A stretch of DNA of 23,293 nt from an uncultured Prevotella sp. (GTDB taxonomy: Bacteria; Bacteroidota; Bacteroidia; Bacteroidales; Bacteroidaceae): contig CAAGSA010000116.1 of the NCBI GenBank assembly GCA_900772835.1, positions 1-23,293 of the forward strand, given 5' to 3'. A program made the translations under genes and the position numbers. The number at the start of each line of letters is the position of its first letter. Position 1 is the stretch's first letter. Shown here in pieces: positions 1-7,751 of the stretch. The notes below the pieces were generated by a model. The model was not told the origin of the DNA. It worked only from the letters and a program-made list of their open reading frames with translations, and searched no databases.

Positions 1-96
1 AATTTTGTAAGCTACGGTAACAGTGTCACCAGCCTTGAACTTAGGATACTGCTTCTCGCTTGCAAATGCTTCTTCAGCAACTTTAATCAAATCCAT
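1..96 (-). CDS. rplS: 50S ribosomal protein L19, N-terminal 32 codons (cut by window edge)
   Basis: The reverse strand reads MDLIKVAEEAFASEKQYPKF followed by KAGDTVTVAYKI, which is the start of Bacteroidetes ribosomal protein L19. L19 sits at the interface of the two ribosomal subunits. The start ATG is at 96-94 and the rest of the gene lies beyond the left edge. No Shine-Dalgarno sequence precedes it; the upstream bases are A-rich, as is usual in this phylum. A good promoter lies about 90 bases upstream, so the gene is probably transcribed independently of the upstream minus-strand operon. Recognition is by remembered family sequence, but the match over 32 residues is strong. Confidence 0.9.
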   Translation of the reverse strand, partial: MDLIKVAEEAFASEKQYPKFKAGDTVTVAYKI

Positions 97-187
97 TGTA
101 ATTTGTTGTTTTAAAATTGTTTTATCGTTCCAACGCAACATAACAGGCCACTCTTCTTCCTGCCAGCGATTACGCCGAAAAGCGGTG

Positions 188-218
188 CAAAGGTACGTAT
201 AATTGGCGTAACTTCAAA
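188..218 (-). promoter_or_regulatory. Bacteroidetes-type promoter for rplS
   Basis: On the minus strand TTTG (218-215) is followed after 19 bases by TACCTTTG (195-188). This exactly matches the sigma-ABfr pattern TTTG / TAnnTTTG with its usual spacing. Transcription should start near 181, giving a leader of about 85 bases before the L19 start codon. Confidence 0.75.
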
Positions 219-302
219 ATAATTTGGTACTTATAATAAACTTTTCTTCTTTTTTGCCCACACGTTAGTCTATGCAATTTGCAGAGTGTGGTTCGTATGG
301 CT

Positions 303-929
303 TTATTCCACGTAGTCGATTTTCAGTACAATCACTCGGATTGTCTGGTCGTCCAGTTCCGTCTGCACCTTTGCAATGTGCCAGTCGGAGGGAAAACATA
401 CTACAAATCGCTTTGGCGTGGAGTTGAAGAAATGTGCCTTGTTCTTGTCGTAGTCGTAGCGTATCACGTCGCGTTCGCTGTTGTATTCGCAGTTCGGCGT
501 TGATGATTTGTGGTCGAGCAGACAGAATCCCTCGGTGCCCTTCACTACGTACATGAAGTCGATTACCCGGCGGTGCGACTCGGAGCGTCGCTTCTCGAGC
601 GGTTCGTTCTTGCTGTCTTCTACCGATACGCGTATTCCGGTACCCGGTATTTGGCTCTTTCCTTTCGGGATGTTCAGCAGGTCTGTTTCGGCAAGCCATC
701 TGAATGCTGCATCCCACTGTTGGCGGTTCTTGTGATACTGCGAGTAGAATTCCTGCAGGTTCACGGTTTCGTCGGGCATGGCGTCGAATCCGTTTTTCCA
801 TTCGCCCTTTGCCACCCATGCGGCAGCCTGCTTTTTCGTCACTCGGTTCTTTTTCTTTGCGTTTGCGCCTGCCGTTGCAAGCAGTGCAATGGCAGCGATG
901 AGCACGATTCTGAAAGCGTGTTTCTTCAT
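303..929 (-). CDS. exported YhcH/YjgK/YiaL (DUF386) family protein
   Basis: This encodes 208 residues. Residues 1-24 form a signal peptide: two lysines near the N-terminus, a hydrophobic stretch, then an Ala-rich cleavage region ending in GANA before KKKNRV. The rest resembles the YhcH/YjgK/YiaL beta-barrel family, with the ESH segment at 117-119 and FPSDWH at 179-184, regions that contribute metal-binding residues in this family. Members are linked to sugar and sialic acid metabolism and are usually cytosolic proteins of about 150 residues, so the signal peptide and longer N-terminal part (about residues 25-90) are unusual. The reading frame continues upstream inside the glycosyltransferase gene, but the ATG at 929 is chosen because it begins the signal peptide and lies 29 bases after the upstream stop. 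It is probably the last gene of the yicC-gmk-nadD-glycosyltransferase run. Its substrate is unknown. Confidence 0.8.
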   Translation of the reverse strand: MKKHAFRIVLIAAIALLATAGANAKKKNRVTKKQAAAWVAKGEWKNGFDAMPDETVNLQEFYSQYHKNRQQWDAAFRWLAETDLLNIPKGKSQIPGTGIRVSVEDSKNEPLEKRRSESHRRVIDFMYVVKGTEGFCLLDHKSSTPNCEYNSERDVIRYDYDKNKAHFFNSTPKRFVVCFPSDWHIAKVQTELDDQTIRVIVLKIDYVE

Positions 930-958
930 CTTGAAAATGTGTTTGATGTTTTGTTTGA

Positions 959-1897
959 TTAGTTTTTCCGTTTCTTCCATGCCACGGGGTAGTGGGCGAG
1001 CCTTGGCGGCAGTGCCACGGCAATCCTGTCGGCTATACTGAGGCGGCATTTGTCGGCGCGGCGCAGCTGGCGGTAGTATTTGTCGAACACGTCGAACTGT
1101 CGTTTGTAAAGGAAATTCTCGTACATTTTTGTCTGATGTAGCACGATATACGGTGCGAACTCCTCCATGCTTCCGCTGAACATCTCCTTCAGAATCTTGT
1201 CGTAGAGCATCTGTTCGTCGAGGCTCAGCGGACGGTCGTTGGGCAGTCCGGCGTTGTACATGTATACCACTTCGTCGGTGAACCACACCTTTGGCTGTTT
1301 TCTCAGACATTCGATCTGCATCAGGATATCCTCGCCAGAGCGTATCAGACGTGGGGTGTTCAGACAGCCTTCGAGCAGTTCGCGGCGGAACAGCACCGCC
1401 CATAGCACACAGAAGTCGGCGCGCGCGGCAAGCAGCTGTTTTGCCATCCAGTCCGGCTCCACGTATCTTCCACCCTCGCTGCCGCACAGATTCCCGTGCT
1501 GGTCCACATATCTTGCCACCACCTCGTCGGCATCCGTGGCGAGGATGCAGTCGTAGAGCTTCTGCAGTGCTCCCGGCAGCATTTCGTCGTCGGCATCGGC
1601 AAAGGTTACGAATTTCCCCTGCGAGTGCTCGTAGCCCCTGCGTCGTGCCGCTGTCACTCCTCCGTTTTCGGTGTGCAGCACCTTCATGTTCGGGTATTCC
1701 TCCGCCAGACGGTCGCAGACCTCGCCTGAGGCATCTGTGCTCCCGTCGTCCACTACGACAGCCTCAAAGCTGTCAAAGTTCTGTGTCATCACGCTCCGTA
1801 TGCAGTTCTCCACGTATTTCGCCTTGTTATACACGGGTATTATTACGGAGACCGTTACCGGGGCGTTATGCTTGTGGGTGTGTGATGAAATGTTCAT
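959..1897 (-). CDS. family 2 glycosyltransferase (GT-A fold)
   Basis: The 312-residue protein begins with a typical GT2 domain: VSVIIPVYNKAKYVENCIRS at about 16-35, VVVDDGSTD at about 47-55 (nucleotide-sugar binding), NGGVTAARRRG at 78-88, and the metal-binding DADD motif at 101-104. No transmembrane segment is seen, so it is likely a cytosolic or membrane-peripheral enzyme that adds a sugar to a surface polysaccharide or lipid-linked glycan. Donor and acceptor cannot be told from sequence. The C-terminal 200 residues are less conserved and rich in Arg, Lys and Tyr. It starts 12 bases after nadD and ends 29 bases before the YhcH-like gene, so it is co-transcribed with housekeeping genes rather than sitting in a polysaccharide cluster. 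Confidence 0.88.
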   Translation of the reverse strand: MNISSHTHKHNAPVTVSVIIPVYNKAKYVENCIRSVMTQNFDSFEAVVVDDGSTDASGEVCDRLAEEYPNMKVLHTENGGVTAARRRGYEHSQGKFVTFADADDEMLPGALQKLYDCILATDADEVVARYVDQHGNLCGSEGGRYVEPDWMAKQLLAARADFCVLWAVLFRRELLEGCLNTPRLIRSGEDILMQIECLRKQPKVWFTDEVVYMYNAGLPNDRPLSLDEQMLYDKILKEMFSGSMEEFAPYIVLHQTKMYENFLYKRQFDVFDKYYRQLRRADKCRLSIADRIAVALPPRLAHYPVAWKKRKN

Positions 1898-1909
1898 ATC
1901 TCTGTTTTA

Positions 1910-2470
1910 TTATTTTTTCAGACGTTTGGCAACACATTTCGGCACATATTCGTCTATCGGCTTGCCCTCGCTCAGCAGTTTCCTCACCTGCGTACTGCTT
2001 ATGTTGAACAGTCCGGTGTCGAGCAGTTCCACGTTCTCAGGCAGGGCATCCTTGTCGATTTCTGCCCCATCCCTCGGGTATACGTATATGCTGTAGCTGT
2101 CCAGTATTTCCTTGTAGCCGAACCAGCGGTCGAAGCAGAGCCAGTTGTCTGCCCCGATAATCAGGGCGAATTCCCTGTCGGGGTAGTCGCGGTCGAGGTT
2201 TCTCAGCGTGTTCAGCATATATGACGGTCGGGGCAGCCGGAACTCGTAGTCGCTTGCCTTGAGCCCATCTTCGTGGCTCAGTGCATCCCTCACCATCTGC
2301 AGCCGCATCTCGTCGGGCATTAGTCCGTCGGCATCCTTCAGCGGGTTGTGTGGTGACACAACGAACCACACCTCGTCGAGTGCGGCAAGATTCTTTATCT
2401 TTCTTGCCAGTGCGATGTGTGCGTTGTGTATGGGGTTGAACGATCCTCCGAATATTCCAGTCCTTGTCAT
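1910..2470 (-). CDS. nadD: nicotinate-nucleotide adenylyltransferase
   Basis: NadD joins ATP and nicotinate mononucleotide to make deamido-NAD, the penultimate step of NAD synthesis, in the cytosol. The 186-residue protein carries the nucleotidyltransferase signature GGSFNPIHNAH at 8-18 (the (H/T)xGH-type motif), IIGADN at 104-109 and ISSTQVR at 157-163, all in the order and spacing of the family, and has normal length. The start is the ATG at 2470, immediately before TRTGIFGGSF. It lies only 9 bases downstream of gmk and 12 bases upstream of the glycosyltransferase, so these genes are almost certainly one operon. The final catalytic histidine is seen as H18. Confidence 0.95.
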   Translation of the reverse strand: MTRTGIFGGSFNPIHNAHIALARKIKNLAALDEVWFVVSPHNPLKDADGLMPDEMRLQMVRDALSHEDGLKASDYEFRLPRPSYMLNTLRNLDRDYPDREFALIIGADNWLCFDRWFGYKEILDSYSIYVYPRDGAEIDKDALPENVELLDTGLFNISSTQVRKLLSEGKPIDEYVPKCVAKRLKK

Positions 2471-2479
2471 CAGCCGTAT

Positions 2480-3055
2480 TTATTTGTTAAGGAAGTCCGA
2501 AATCGCGGTGTAAGCCTCCTGCTGTGCCTTTTCGAGCACGTCGTTCACCACCACGCGGTCGAATTTCTTTGCGAAGGTCAGTTCGAATTCAGCCCTGTTG
2601 ATGCGGTCTTCGATAACCTTCTGCTCTTCAGTGCCCCTGCCGCAGAGGCGTCGTCGCAGCTCCTCCACCGACGGTGGCATGATAAACATGCTGAGTGCCT
2701 TCTCGCCGTAGAATTTCTTGATGTTGCATCCGCCTTTCACGTCAACGTCGAGCACCACGTTCTCGCCGGCTTCGAGCTGTTTCTCCACCTGCGCCTTCAG
2801 TGTGCCGTAGAAGCGGTCGGCATACACCTCCTCGTATTCCAGGAATTCGCCGTCGGCAATTTTCTGCCTGAATTCGTCGGGTGTCACGAAGAAGTATTCC
2901 ACGCCGTTCTGTTCTGTTCCGCGCGGCTGTCGGCTTGTACACGAGATGCTGAACTTCATGTTCAGCTCCTTGTGTTCCTTCATCAGCCAGTTTATTATAG
3001 TGCTCTTTCCGCTTCCGCTGGGTGCGGAGAAAATGATTACCTTTCCTTTTTCCAT
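2480..3055 (-). CDS. gmk: guanylate kinase
   Basis: Guanylate kinase phosphorylates GMP (and dGMP) to GDP with ATP. The 191-residue protein has the P-loop SAPSGSGKST at 10-19, the GMP-binding segment TSRQPRGTEQNGVEYFF at about 40-56, YGT at 83-85, DVDVKGG at about 103-109 and the Arg-rich lid region around 134-152. All expected elements are present and the length is normal for the family. Translation from the ATG at 3055 gives MEKGKVIIFS, directly before the P-loop. The gene is 16 bases from yicC upstream and 9 bases from nadD downstream; the yicC-gmk pairing is widely conserved in bacteria. Confidence 0.96.
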   Translation of the reverse strand: MEKGKVIIFSAPSGSGKSTIINWLMKEHKELNMKFSISCTSRQPRGTEQNGVEYFFVTPDEFRQKIADGEFLEYEEVYADRFYGTLKAQVEKQLEAGENVVLDVDVKGGCNIKKFYGEKALSMFIMPPSVEELRRRLCGRGTEEQKVIEDRINRAEFELTFAKKFDRVVVNDVLEKAQQEAYTAISDFLNK

Positions 3056-3071
3056 TGGCGTATGTTGCTTG

Positions 3072-3947
3072 TTATAGTGCGTTGAGCACCTGTTCCTTGA
3101 TCTGTTCCAGTTCGTCCTTCATCTTCACCACGATGTTCTGCATCTCGGCATTGTTGCTTTTGCTTCCGGTGGTGTTGATTTCTCGTCCCATCTCCTGTGC
3201 GATGAATCCGAGTTTCTTGCCCACGCCCTGTGTCTCGTCCATCGTCTCGCGGAAGTATTTCAGATGGTTGGCAAGTCGCTGCTTCTCCTCGCTGATGTCC
3301 AGCTTCTCGATGTAGTAGATGAGTTCCTGCTCCAGACGGTTCTTGTCGTATTCCACTTCGGGTATCGACTTGAGTCCGTCGATGATGCGCTGGCGTATTT
3401 TCTCCACGCGTGATTTCTCGAACGGTTCGATGCTCTTGAGCAGTGCGGATATGTTGTCGATTTTCTCGTTGAATTTCTTCTGTAGCGCTGCTCCCTCCTG
3501 CAGGCGGAACTCCACGAGCTTGTCCAGCGCTTCGCTTATGGCGTTTGTGGCTGCTGCCCACTCCTCGTCGGTCAGAGTTTCCGTCTCCGTCTTGGTGAGC
3601 ACGTCTGGCATGCGCATCAGCGTGTTGAACCAGTCGGTGGGTTCCGGAATGTTGTTCTTCTGCGCGATGTCTTTGATTTGTCTGTAGTAGTTTGCCACCA
3701 GTGCGCCGTTCACCGGTGTTGCGTCCACCACTGTCTCTTTTTCAATCCAGATGCTGAAATCCACCTTTCCCCTTACGAGTGTCTGCGAAATCATCTGGCG
3801 TATCTCCATTTCCTTCTCGCGATAGATGGGTGCTATGCGTGTGGAGAGGTCGAGCGTCTTGCTGTTCAGCGATTTCACTTCCACGTTGATTTTCTTTTCT
3901 CCATAGACTACTGCTGTCTTGCCGTAGCCTGTCATTGACTGTATCAT
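3072..3947 (-). CDS. YicC/YloC-family endoribonuclease
   Basis: The protein starts MIQSMTGYGK, the hallmark N-terminus of the YicC family, and ends with the conserved C-terminal domain: GKKLGFIAQEMGREINT at about 249-265, then SKSNNAEMQ and a helix EQIKEQVLN. It has 291 residues, the usual length. The open frame extends 20 codons upstream, but the ATG at 3947 is chosen because family members start at this methionine. Characterised members in E. coli and B. subtilis are reported as endoribonucleases acting on RNA in the cytosol. It is the first gene of the tight yicC-gmk-nadD-glycosyltransferase-YhcH run. No good promoter match is visible in the 155 bases before it, so readthrough from dsbD is possible. 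Confidence 0.92.
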   Translation of the reverse strand: MIQSMTGYGKTAVVYGEKKINVEVKSLNSKTLDLSTRIAPIYREKEMEIRQMISQTLVRGKVDFSIWIEKETVVDATPVNGALVANYYRQIKDIAQKNNIPEPTDWFNTLMRMPDVLTKTETETLTDEEWAAATNAISEALDKLVEFRLQEGAALQKKFNEKIDNISALLKSIEPFEKSRVEKIRQRIIDGLKSIPEVEYDKNRLEQELIYYIEKLDISEEKQRLANHLKYFRETMDETQGVGKKLGFIAQEMGREINTTGSKSNNAEMQNIVVKMKDELEQIKEQVLNAL

Positions 3948-4102
3948 AGATGTATTCTTTTTAAAGCAGACAAGGGACAAGCAAACATTCAGAGCGGTTT
4001 TCTCCACAGTTGTGTTTTTCCGTCTGCATGTCTGCTTGTCCTCTTGCGCTGATTTTTATTTTTCTGCATTGCCGGGTTGTCTTTTTCAGCCGGCTTGCAG
4101 TC

Positions 4103-6112
4103 TTATTTCTTCTTGTTGTAGTTCTCGATTCCCTGGTTCAGGAAGTCGATGTATGCCTGCACGTCTTCCTTGTAGCTGAATGCCGGTGCGAGCGGTTTTC
4201 CGTCGGCTCCGAGCGCCACGTGGAATGGCTGTGCCAGTGCTCCGAACTTGCTCTGCTGCAGATAGCTCCACTTGTCGCCCACGGTGCGCAGCGTGCGCTT
4301 CTGGCCGTTCACTGTCACTTCTATCGACTTGGCGAGCGGCTGCTTGTCGTCCACGTAGAGCGAGATGAGAATGTAGTCGTTGTTGAGCTTCTCTGCAACG
4401 CGTGGGTCAGTCCATACGGCAGCCTCCATCTTGCGGCAGTTCACGCATCCGTATCCCGTGAAGTCGAGCAGCACCGGCTTGCCCTGTGCGGCAGCAGCCT
4501 CCATACCTTCTTCGAACGAGGTGTACTTGGCTTTCACCTCATTGGTGTTCAGGTTGAAGTCCTGCGTGTTGATAGGCGGTGCGAATGCGCTGACAGCCTT
4601 GCACGGAGCTCCCCACAGACCAGGAATCATGTATATGGCAAAAGCTATTGACACCAGTCCGAGCATTACGCACGGCACAGGCATCGGCTTGCTTTCTCCC
4701 ATCACCACGTCGCTCTGGAACTTGAGTTTGCCGATGAGATACAGTCCCAGCAGCAGGAATATCGCAATCCAGAGGGCGAGGAACGTCTCGCGGTCGAGGA
4801 TATGCCATCCGTAGGCGAGGTCGGCTACGGAGAGGAACTTGAGCGAGAATGCGAGTTCCACGAATCCGAGCGAAATCTTCAGTGTGTTCATCCATGAGCC
4901 GGACTTCGGTGCCTGCTTGAGCCATGCGGGGAACATGGCGAAGAGCGAGAACGGCAGTGCGAGTGCGATGGAGAATCCGAGCATTCCCACTGCAGGAGCC
5001 GCGATGTTGCCCGATGTTGAGAACTCAGCGAGCAGCAGTCCGATGATTGGGGCTGTGCAGGAGAACGACACGAGCACGAGTGTGAACGCCATGAGGAAGA
5101 TGGATACCAGTCCACTTGTTGCCGAAGCCTTGTTGTCCACCGAGTTAGTCCATTTCGACGGCAGTTCGAGCTCGAACCATCCGAAGAACGACACGGCGAA
5201 TACTACCAGCACGAGGAAGATGATGATGTTGAACACGGCGTTTGTCGACAGACTGTTCAGTCCGTTTCCTCCCGAAATCAGAGTGATGAGGAATCCGAGC
5301 AGCACGTAGATTACGATAATTGAGACACCGTATGTCAACGCGTCGCGTATGCCCTTCTTCTTGTCCTTGTTTCTCTTCAGGAAGAAGCTCACGGTCATCG
5401 GTATGATAGGCCAGATGCAGGGCATGAGCACTGCGAGCAGACCGCCCACGAATCCCATAATGAGAATGTAGAACAGTGAGTGCGAGGAGTTTCCTCCCTC
5501 CTCGAAAGCCTTCAGTTCGTCGATTACCGGAGTCCAGAGGTTGCTGTCGGCAGCCACGGCAGCCGTGTCCACTCCTGTCGTGTCGGCAGCGGCTGCAAGT
5601 GCGGCTGTCGTGTCGGTGGCAGCAGCGTCGGCGGTTTCGTCCTGAGCGTCGGGGGCATCGGCAGGACCGTTGCCCTTGTATGCGAAGTCAACCGAAGTCG
5701 GCGGCATACATCCCGAGTCGTTGCACGCTCCGTATTCCAGGTATCCCTTCACACTGTAGGTCTTGCCCGTAATCTTGTAGCGCTGCACGAATGTCACGCT
5801 GTTCTCGTAGTATCGGAGCTGCATGCCGAAGATCTGGTCATACTCCTTTATTTCCTTGCCCTGTGCTTTCAGTCCGCCCACGGCTTTCACTCCCTCAGCC
5901 TTTTCAGTGGTGAGAGTGGCTGGAATCGGTCCGTCGGCAGGGATGTTCGGGGCATACACATGCCATCCGGCAGCAATCTTGCCTTTGAAGACGACATCGA
6001 TTTCCGTGTCTGACACTTGCTTCTGGCTTACGGTGAAATGCACCGGGTTGCCCTGTGCCCACAGCACCACGGCAATGAGCGACATCAAGGTGGCCAGCAA
6101 CACCTTTTTCAT
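4103..6112 (-). CDS. dsbD: thiol:disulfide interchange protein DsbD (cytosol-to-periplasm reductant transporter)
   Basis: DsbD carries electrons from cytosolic thioredoxin across the inner membrane to periplasmic thiol proteins. Three parts are visible in 669 residues. First comes a signal peptide (1-19) with an N-terminal domain holding C130 and C135 in GACNDSGCMPP. An Ala/Asp/Thr-rich linker at about 148-190 follows. The multi-pass membrane domain (about 212-510) has C232 in MPCIWPIIP and C352 in SFSCTAP. The C-terminal thioredoxin-like domain (about 530-669) has CVNC at 556-559. All six redox cysteines are therefore present. The frame also extends to an ATG at 6223 that overlaps the upstream stop; the start at 6112 is preferred because it begins the signal peptide, with an alternative ATG at 6127. 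The overlap with the cysteine desulfidase gene suggests co-transcription. Confidence 0.92.
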   Translation of the reverse strand: MKKVLLATLMSLIAVVLWAQGNPVHFTVSQKQVSDTEIDVVFKGKIAAGWHVYAPNIPADGPIPATLTTEKAEGVKAVGGLKAQGKEIKEYDQIFGMQLRYYENSVTFVQRYKITGKTYSVKGYLEYGACNDSGCMPPTSVDFAYKGNGPADAPDAQDETADAAATDTTAALAAAADTTGVDTAAVAADSNLWTPVIDELKAFEEGGNSSHSLFYILIMGFVGGLLAVLMPCIWPIIPMTVSFFLKRNKDKKKGIRDALTYGVSIIVIYVLLGFLITLISGGNGLNSLSTNAVFNIIIFLVLVVFAVSFFGWFELELPSKWTNSVDNKASATSGLVSIFLMAFTLVLVSFSCTAPIIGLLLAEFSTSGNIAAPAVGMLGFSIALALPFSLFAMFPAWLKQAPKSGSWMNTLKISLGFVELAFSLKFLSVADLAYGWHILDRETFLALWIAIFLLLGLYLIGKLKFQSDVVMGESKPMPVPCVMLGLVSIAFAIYMIPGLWGAPCKAVSAFAPPINTQDFNLNTNEVKAKYTSFEEGMEAAAAQGKPVLLDFTGYGCVNCRKMEAAVWTDPRVAEKLNNDYILISLYVDDKQPLAKSIEVTVNGQKRTLRTVGDKWSYLQQSKFGALAQPFHVALGADGKPLAPAFSYKEDVQAYIDFLNQGIENYNKKK

Positions 6113-6219
6113 TGTTGTTCTTTCCATATATTGCAGAATTTTATTCTTGTTACTTTTCATTAGCTTTTTCCTTACTTGTTCCTGTTCCTTATTGTCTTTC
6201 ACCTTAATATATATAGGTG

Positions 6220-7518
6220 TCACTTGCTCTTGTGCGTCATGATGTCGAGCACGAAGCGGTCGGTGTCGTTCATTCCCCGGCTGCCGATAGCCGTGAGGTT
6301 GCGGATGCTCTGGTCCACATTGTCGTCGATGATTCCCTCAACCGATGTCACATACTTGTGCTGCATGGCGAGCATTGCGCTCAGCACGGCGGTGCTTACG
6401 CCTGATGTCAGCTTCAGCGCGCAGCTTGGTTTTGCACCGTCGCAAATCATGCCCGTGAGGTTTGCAATCATGTTCTTCACCGAGAACGATATCTGCTCGT
6501 AGGTTCCTCCCATGAGGTAGGTGATGCCGCAGCTGCTGCCCGTGCTTGCCACTACGCATCCGCACAGTGCCGACAGCGTGCCGAGGTTCTGTTTTATATA
6601 TATAGCGGTGAGGTTGCTCATCACGAGGGCACGTATCAGTTCCTCCTCCGTGTTGTGGTTTTCCTTTGCGAACACCACCACCGGCATCGTCGTGCAGATG
6701 CCCTGGTTTCCGCTTCCGCTGTTGCTCATCACCGGCACCATGGCTCCTGCCATGCGCGCGTCGCAGGCGCAGCTTGTGGCAGACAGGATTCTGGAGAAGA
6801 TACTGTCGCCCATGATTCCGTTTCCGAGTGGGCTGCAGAGCGTCTTTCCCAGCTGGTGTCCGTAGTTCTCGCGCAGTCCTGCCTCCGATGCCGCCTCGTT
6901 CAGCCTTTTTGCTTCGAGGATGAATCGCAGGTCCTCGATGTCGGTCGTTGACGCGAACTCATACACCTTGTGCAGCGTGAGCGTAATGCCGTTTTCCACC
7001 TTCTCTGCCTTGGCGGCACAGCTGTTGGCGTCGAGTTGCACCTCGTTACCGCTCCTCATGAATACGAAATGTGTGTGCTCGTGCTTGATGCGTGCCTCGC
7101 CCTGGCGGTCGCCGGCGGTACAGAGCACGTTGATGTAGAGCTTGTCGGGGTCTTCTTTTTCGAGCGTGATGCTGATTCTGTCTTCATCGATGAATTTCTT
7201 TCCGCGCTCCACGTCCTGCTTCTTGCAGTCGCGCAGCACCTCCAGCTTCAGCTCCGGCTTGCCAACGAGGGCGCCCAGTGCGATGGCGATGGGCAGTCCC
7301 ACCATCCCCGTGCCGGGGATGCCCACGCCCATGGCGTTCTTGAAGATGTTGGCGCTCAGCCTTACTTCGATTTTTTCCGGCTCACAGCCGAGCAACTCTG
7401 TGGCCTTGGCAACGCAGAGTGCCACGGCGATAGGTTCTGTGCATCCGATGGCTGGCACCACCTGGCGGTGCATAAGCTCAAGGATTGCTTTTTTTTCTGA
7501 CGGTGTTATCATAACCAA
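6220..7518 (-). CDS. cyuA: UPF0597 / CyuA-type L-cysteine desulfidase (serine dehydratase alpha-like)
   Basis: The family converts L-cysteine to pyruvate, ammonia and sulfide, and uses an iron-sulfur cluster rather than PLP. The 432-residue protein shows GCTEP at 25-29, GIPGTGMVGLPIAIALGAL at about 66-84, CACDARMAG at 250-258, SNSGSGNQG at 265-273, CGCVVASTGSSCG at 319-331 and MICDGAKPSCALK at 357-369. Several of these cysteines are candidate cluster ligands. The length and motif order fit UPF0597 (E. coli YhaM/CyuA). The start could be the ATG at 7518 or the one at 7512 (MITPSEKK). Its TGA shares bases with an ATG in frame with dsbD. It is first in the leftward unit and divergent from greA. 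Serine rather than cysteine as substrate cannot be excluded. Confidence 0.85.
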   Translation of the reverse strand: MVMITPSEKKAILELMHRQVVPAIGCTEPIAVALCVAKATELLGCEPEKIEVRLSANIFKNAMGVGIPGTGMVGLPIAIALGALVGKPELKLEVLRDCKKQDVERGKKFIDEDRISITLEKEDPDKLYINVLCTAGDRQGEARIKHEHTHFVFMRSGNEVQLDANSCAAKAEKVENGITLTLHKVYEFASTTDIEDLRFILEAKRLNEAASEAGLRENYGHQLGKTLCSPLGNGIMGDSIFSRILSATSCACDARMAGAMVPVMSNSGSGNQGICTTMPVVVFAKENHNTEEELIRALVMSNLTAIYIKQNLGTLSALCGCVVASTGSSCGITYLMGGTYEQISFSVKNMIANLTGMICDGAKPSCALKLTSGVSTAVLSAMLAMQHKYVTSVEGIIDDNVDQSIRNLTAIGSRGMNDTDRFVLDIMTHKSK

Positions 7519-7544
7519 TTAGATGAAAGTTTTAAATTTAAGTG

Positions 7545-7552
7545 CAAAAATA
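7545..7552 (-). promoter_or_regulatory. possible -7 element of the cyuA promoter
   Basis: The minus strand reads TATTTTTG at 7552-7545, a full match to TAnnTTTG, 26 bases before the cyuA start codon. No clear TTTG lies at the expected distance upstream; the nearest is GTTTC around 7573-7569. The call rests on one box only. Confidence 0.4.
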
Positions 7553-7595
7553 ATCATTATTATATGAAGAAACGCGTTTTTAAACATTTTTTTGT

Positions 7596-7626
7596 TTTGA
7601 CAATCAGAAAATTATGCCTAACTTTG
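7596..7626 (+). promoter_or_regulatory. Bacteroidetes-type promoter for greA
   Basis: TTTG (7596-7599), 19 bases, then TAACTTTG (7619-7626) exactly matches the phylum consensus. Transcription should begin near 7633, giving a leader of about 120 bases that contains the hairpin at 7655-7696. Confidence 0.8.
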
Positions 7627-7654
7627 CATCCGAAAAACAAATGCGACAAAAACT

Positions 7655-7705
7655 GGTAATGGATTCCGGCATCACCGACTGCCGGAATCCATTATCTTAT
7701 TTTGC
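7655..7705 (+). terminator. strong leader hairpin with following T-rich stretch (possible attenuator of greA)
   Basis: AATGGATTCCGGCA (7658-7671) and TGCCGGAATCCATT (7680-7693) form a perfect 14-bp stem with an 8-base loop. The stem extends to 17 pairs (7655-7657 with 7694-7696, one of them G-U). The sequence after it is CTTATTTTG, a moderate T-rich tail. It lies after the predicted greA transcription start and about 55 bases before the greA start codon, so it can act only on the greA transcript. An intrinsic terminator that releases a short RNA of about 70 bases is the simplest reading. Confidence 0.65.
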
Positions 7706-7751
7706 CGCGTTTTACACATTACATTAACAAAAAGAAAGGAAAAGTTACATT

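Noticed and set aside
258..291. CCACAC...GTGTGG hairpin after the YhcH-like gene as a minus-strand terminator
   Set aside because: The bases that follow on the minus strand are A-rich rather than T-rich, and the stem is only 6 bp with a long loop.
930..1487. Upstream extension of the YhcH-like frame through the glycosyltransferase gene
   Set aside because: The stretch is a shadow of the glycosyltransferase coding sequence. The signal peptide fixes the start at 929.
3975..4041. GGACAAGC / GCTTGTCC inverted repeat between dsbD and yicC
   Set aside because: Eight pairs with a 51-base spacer is weak, no T run follows, and no promoter boxes were found nearby. It could be chance.
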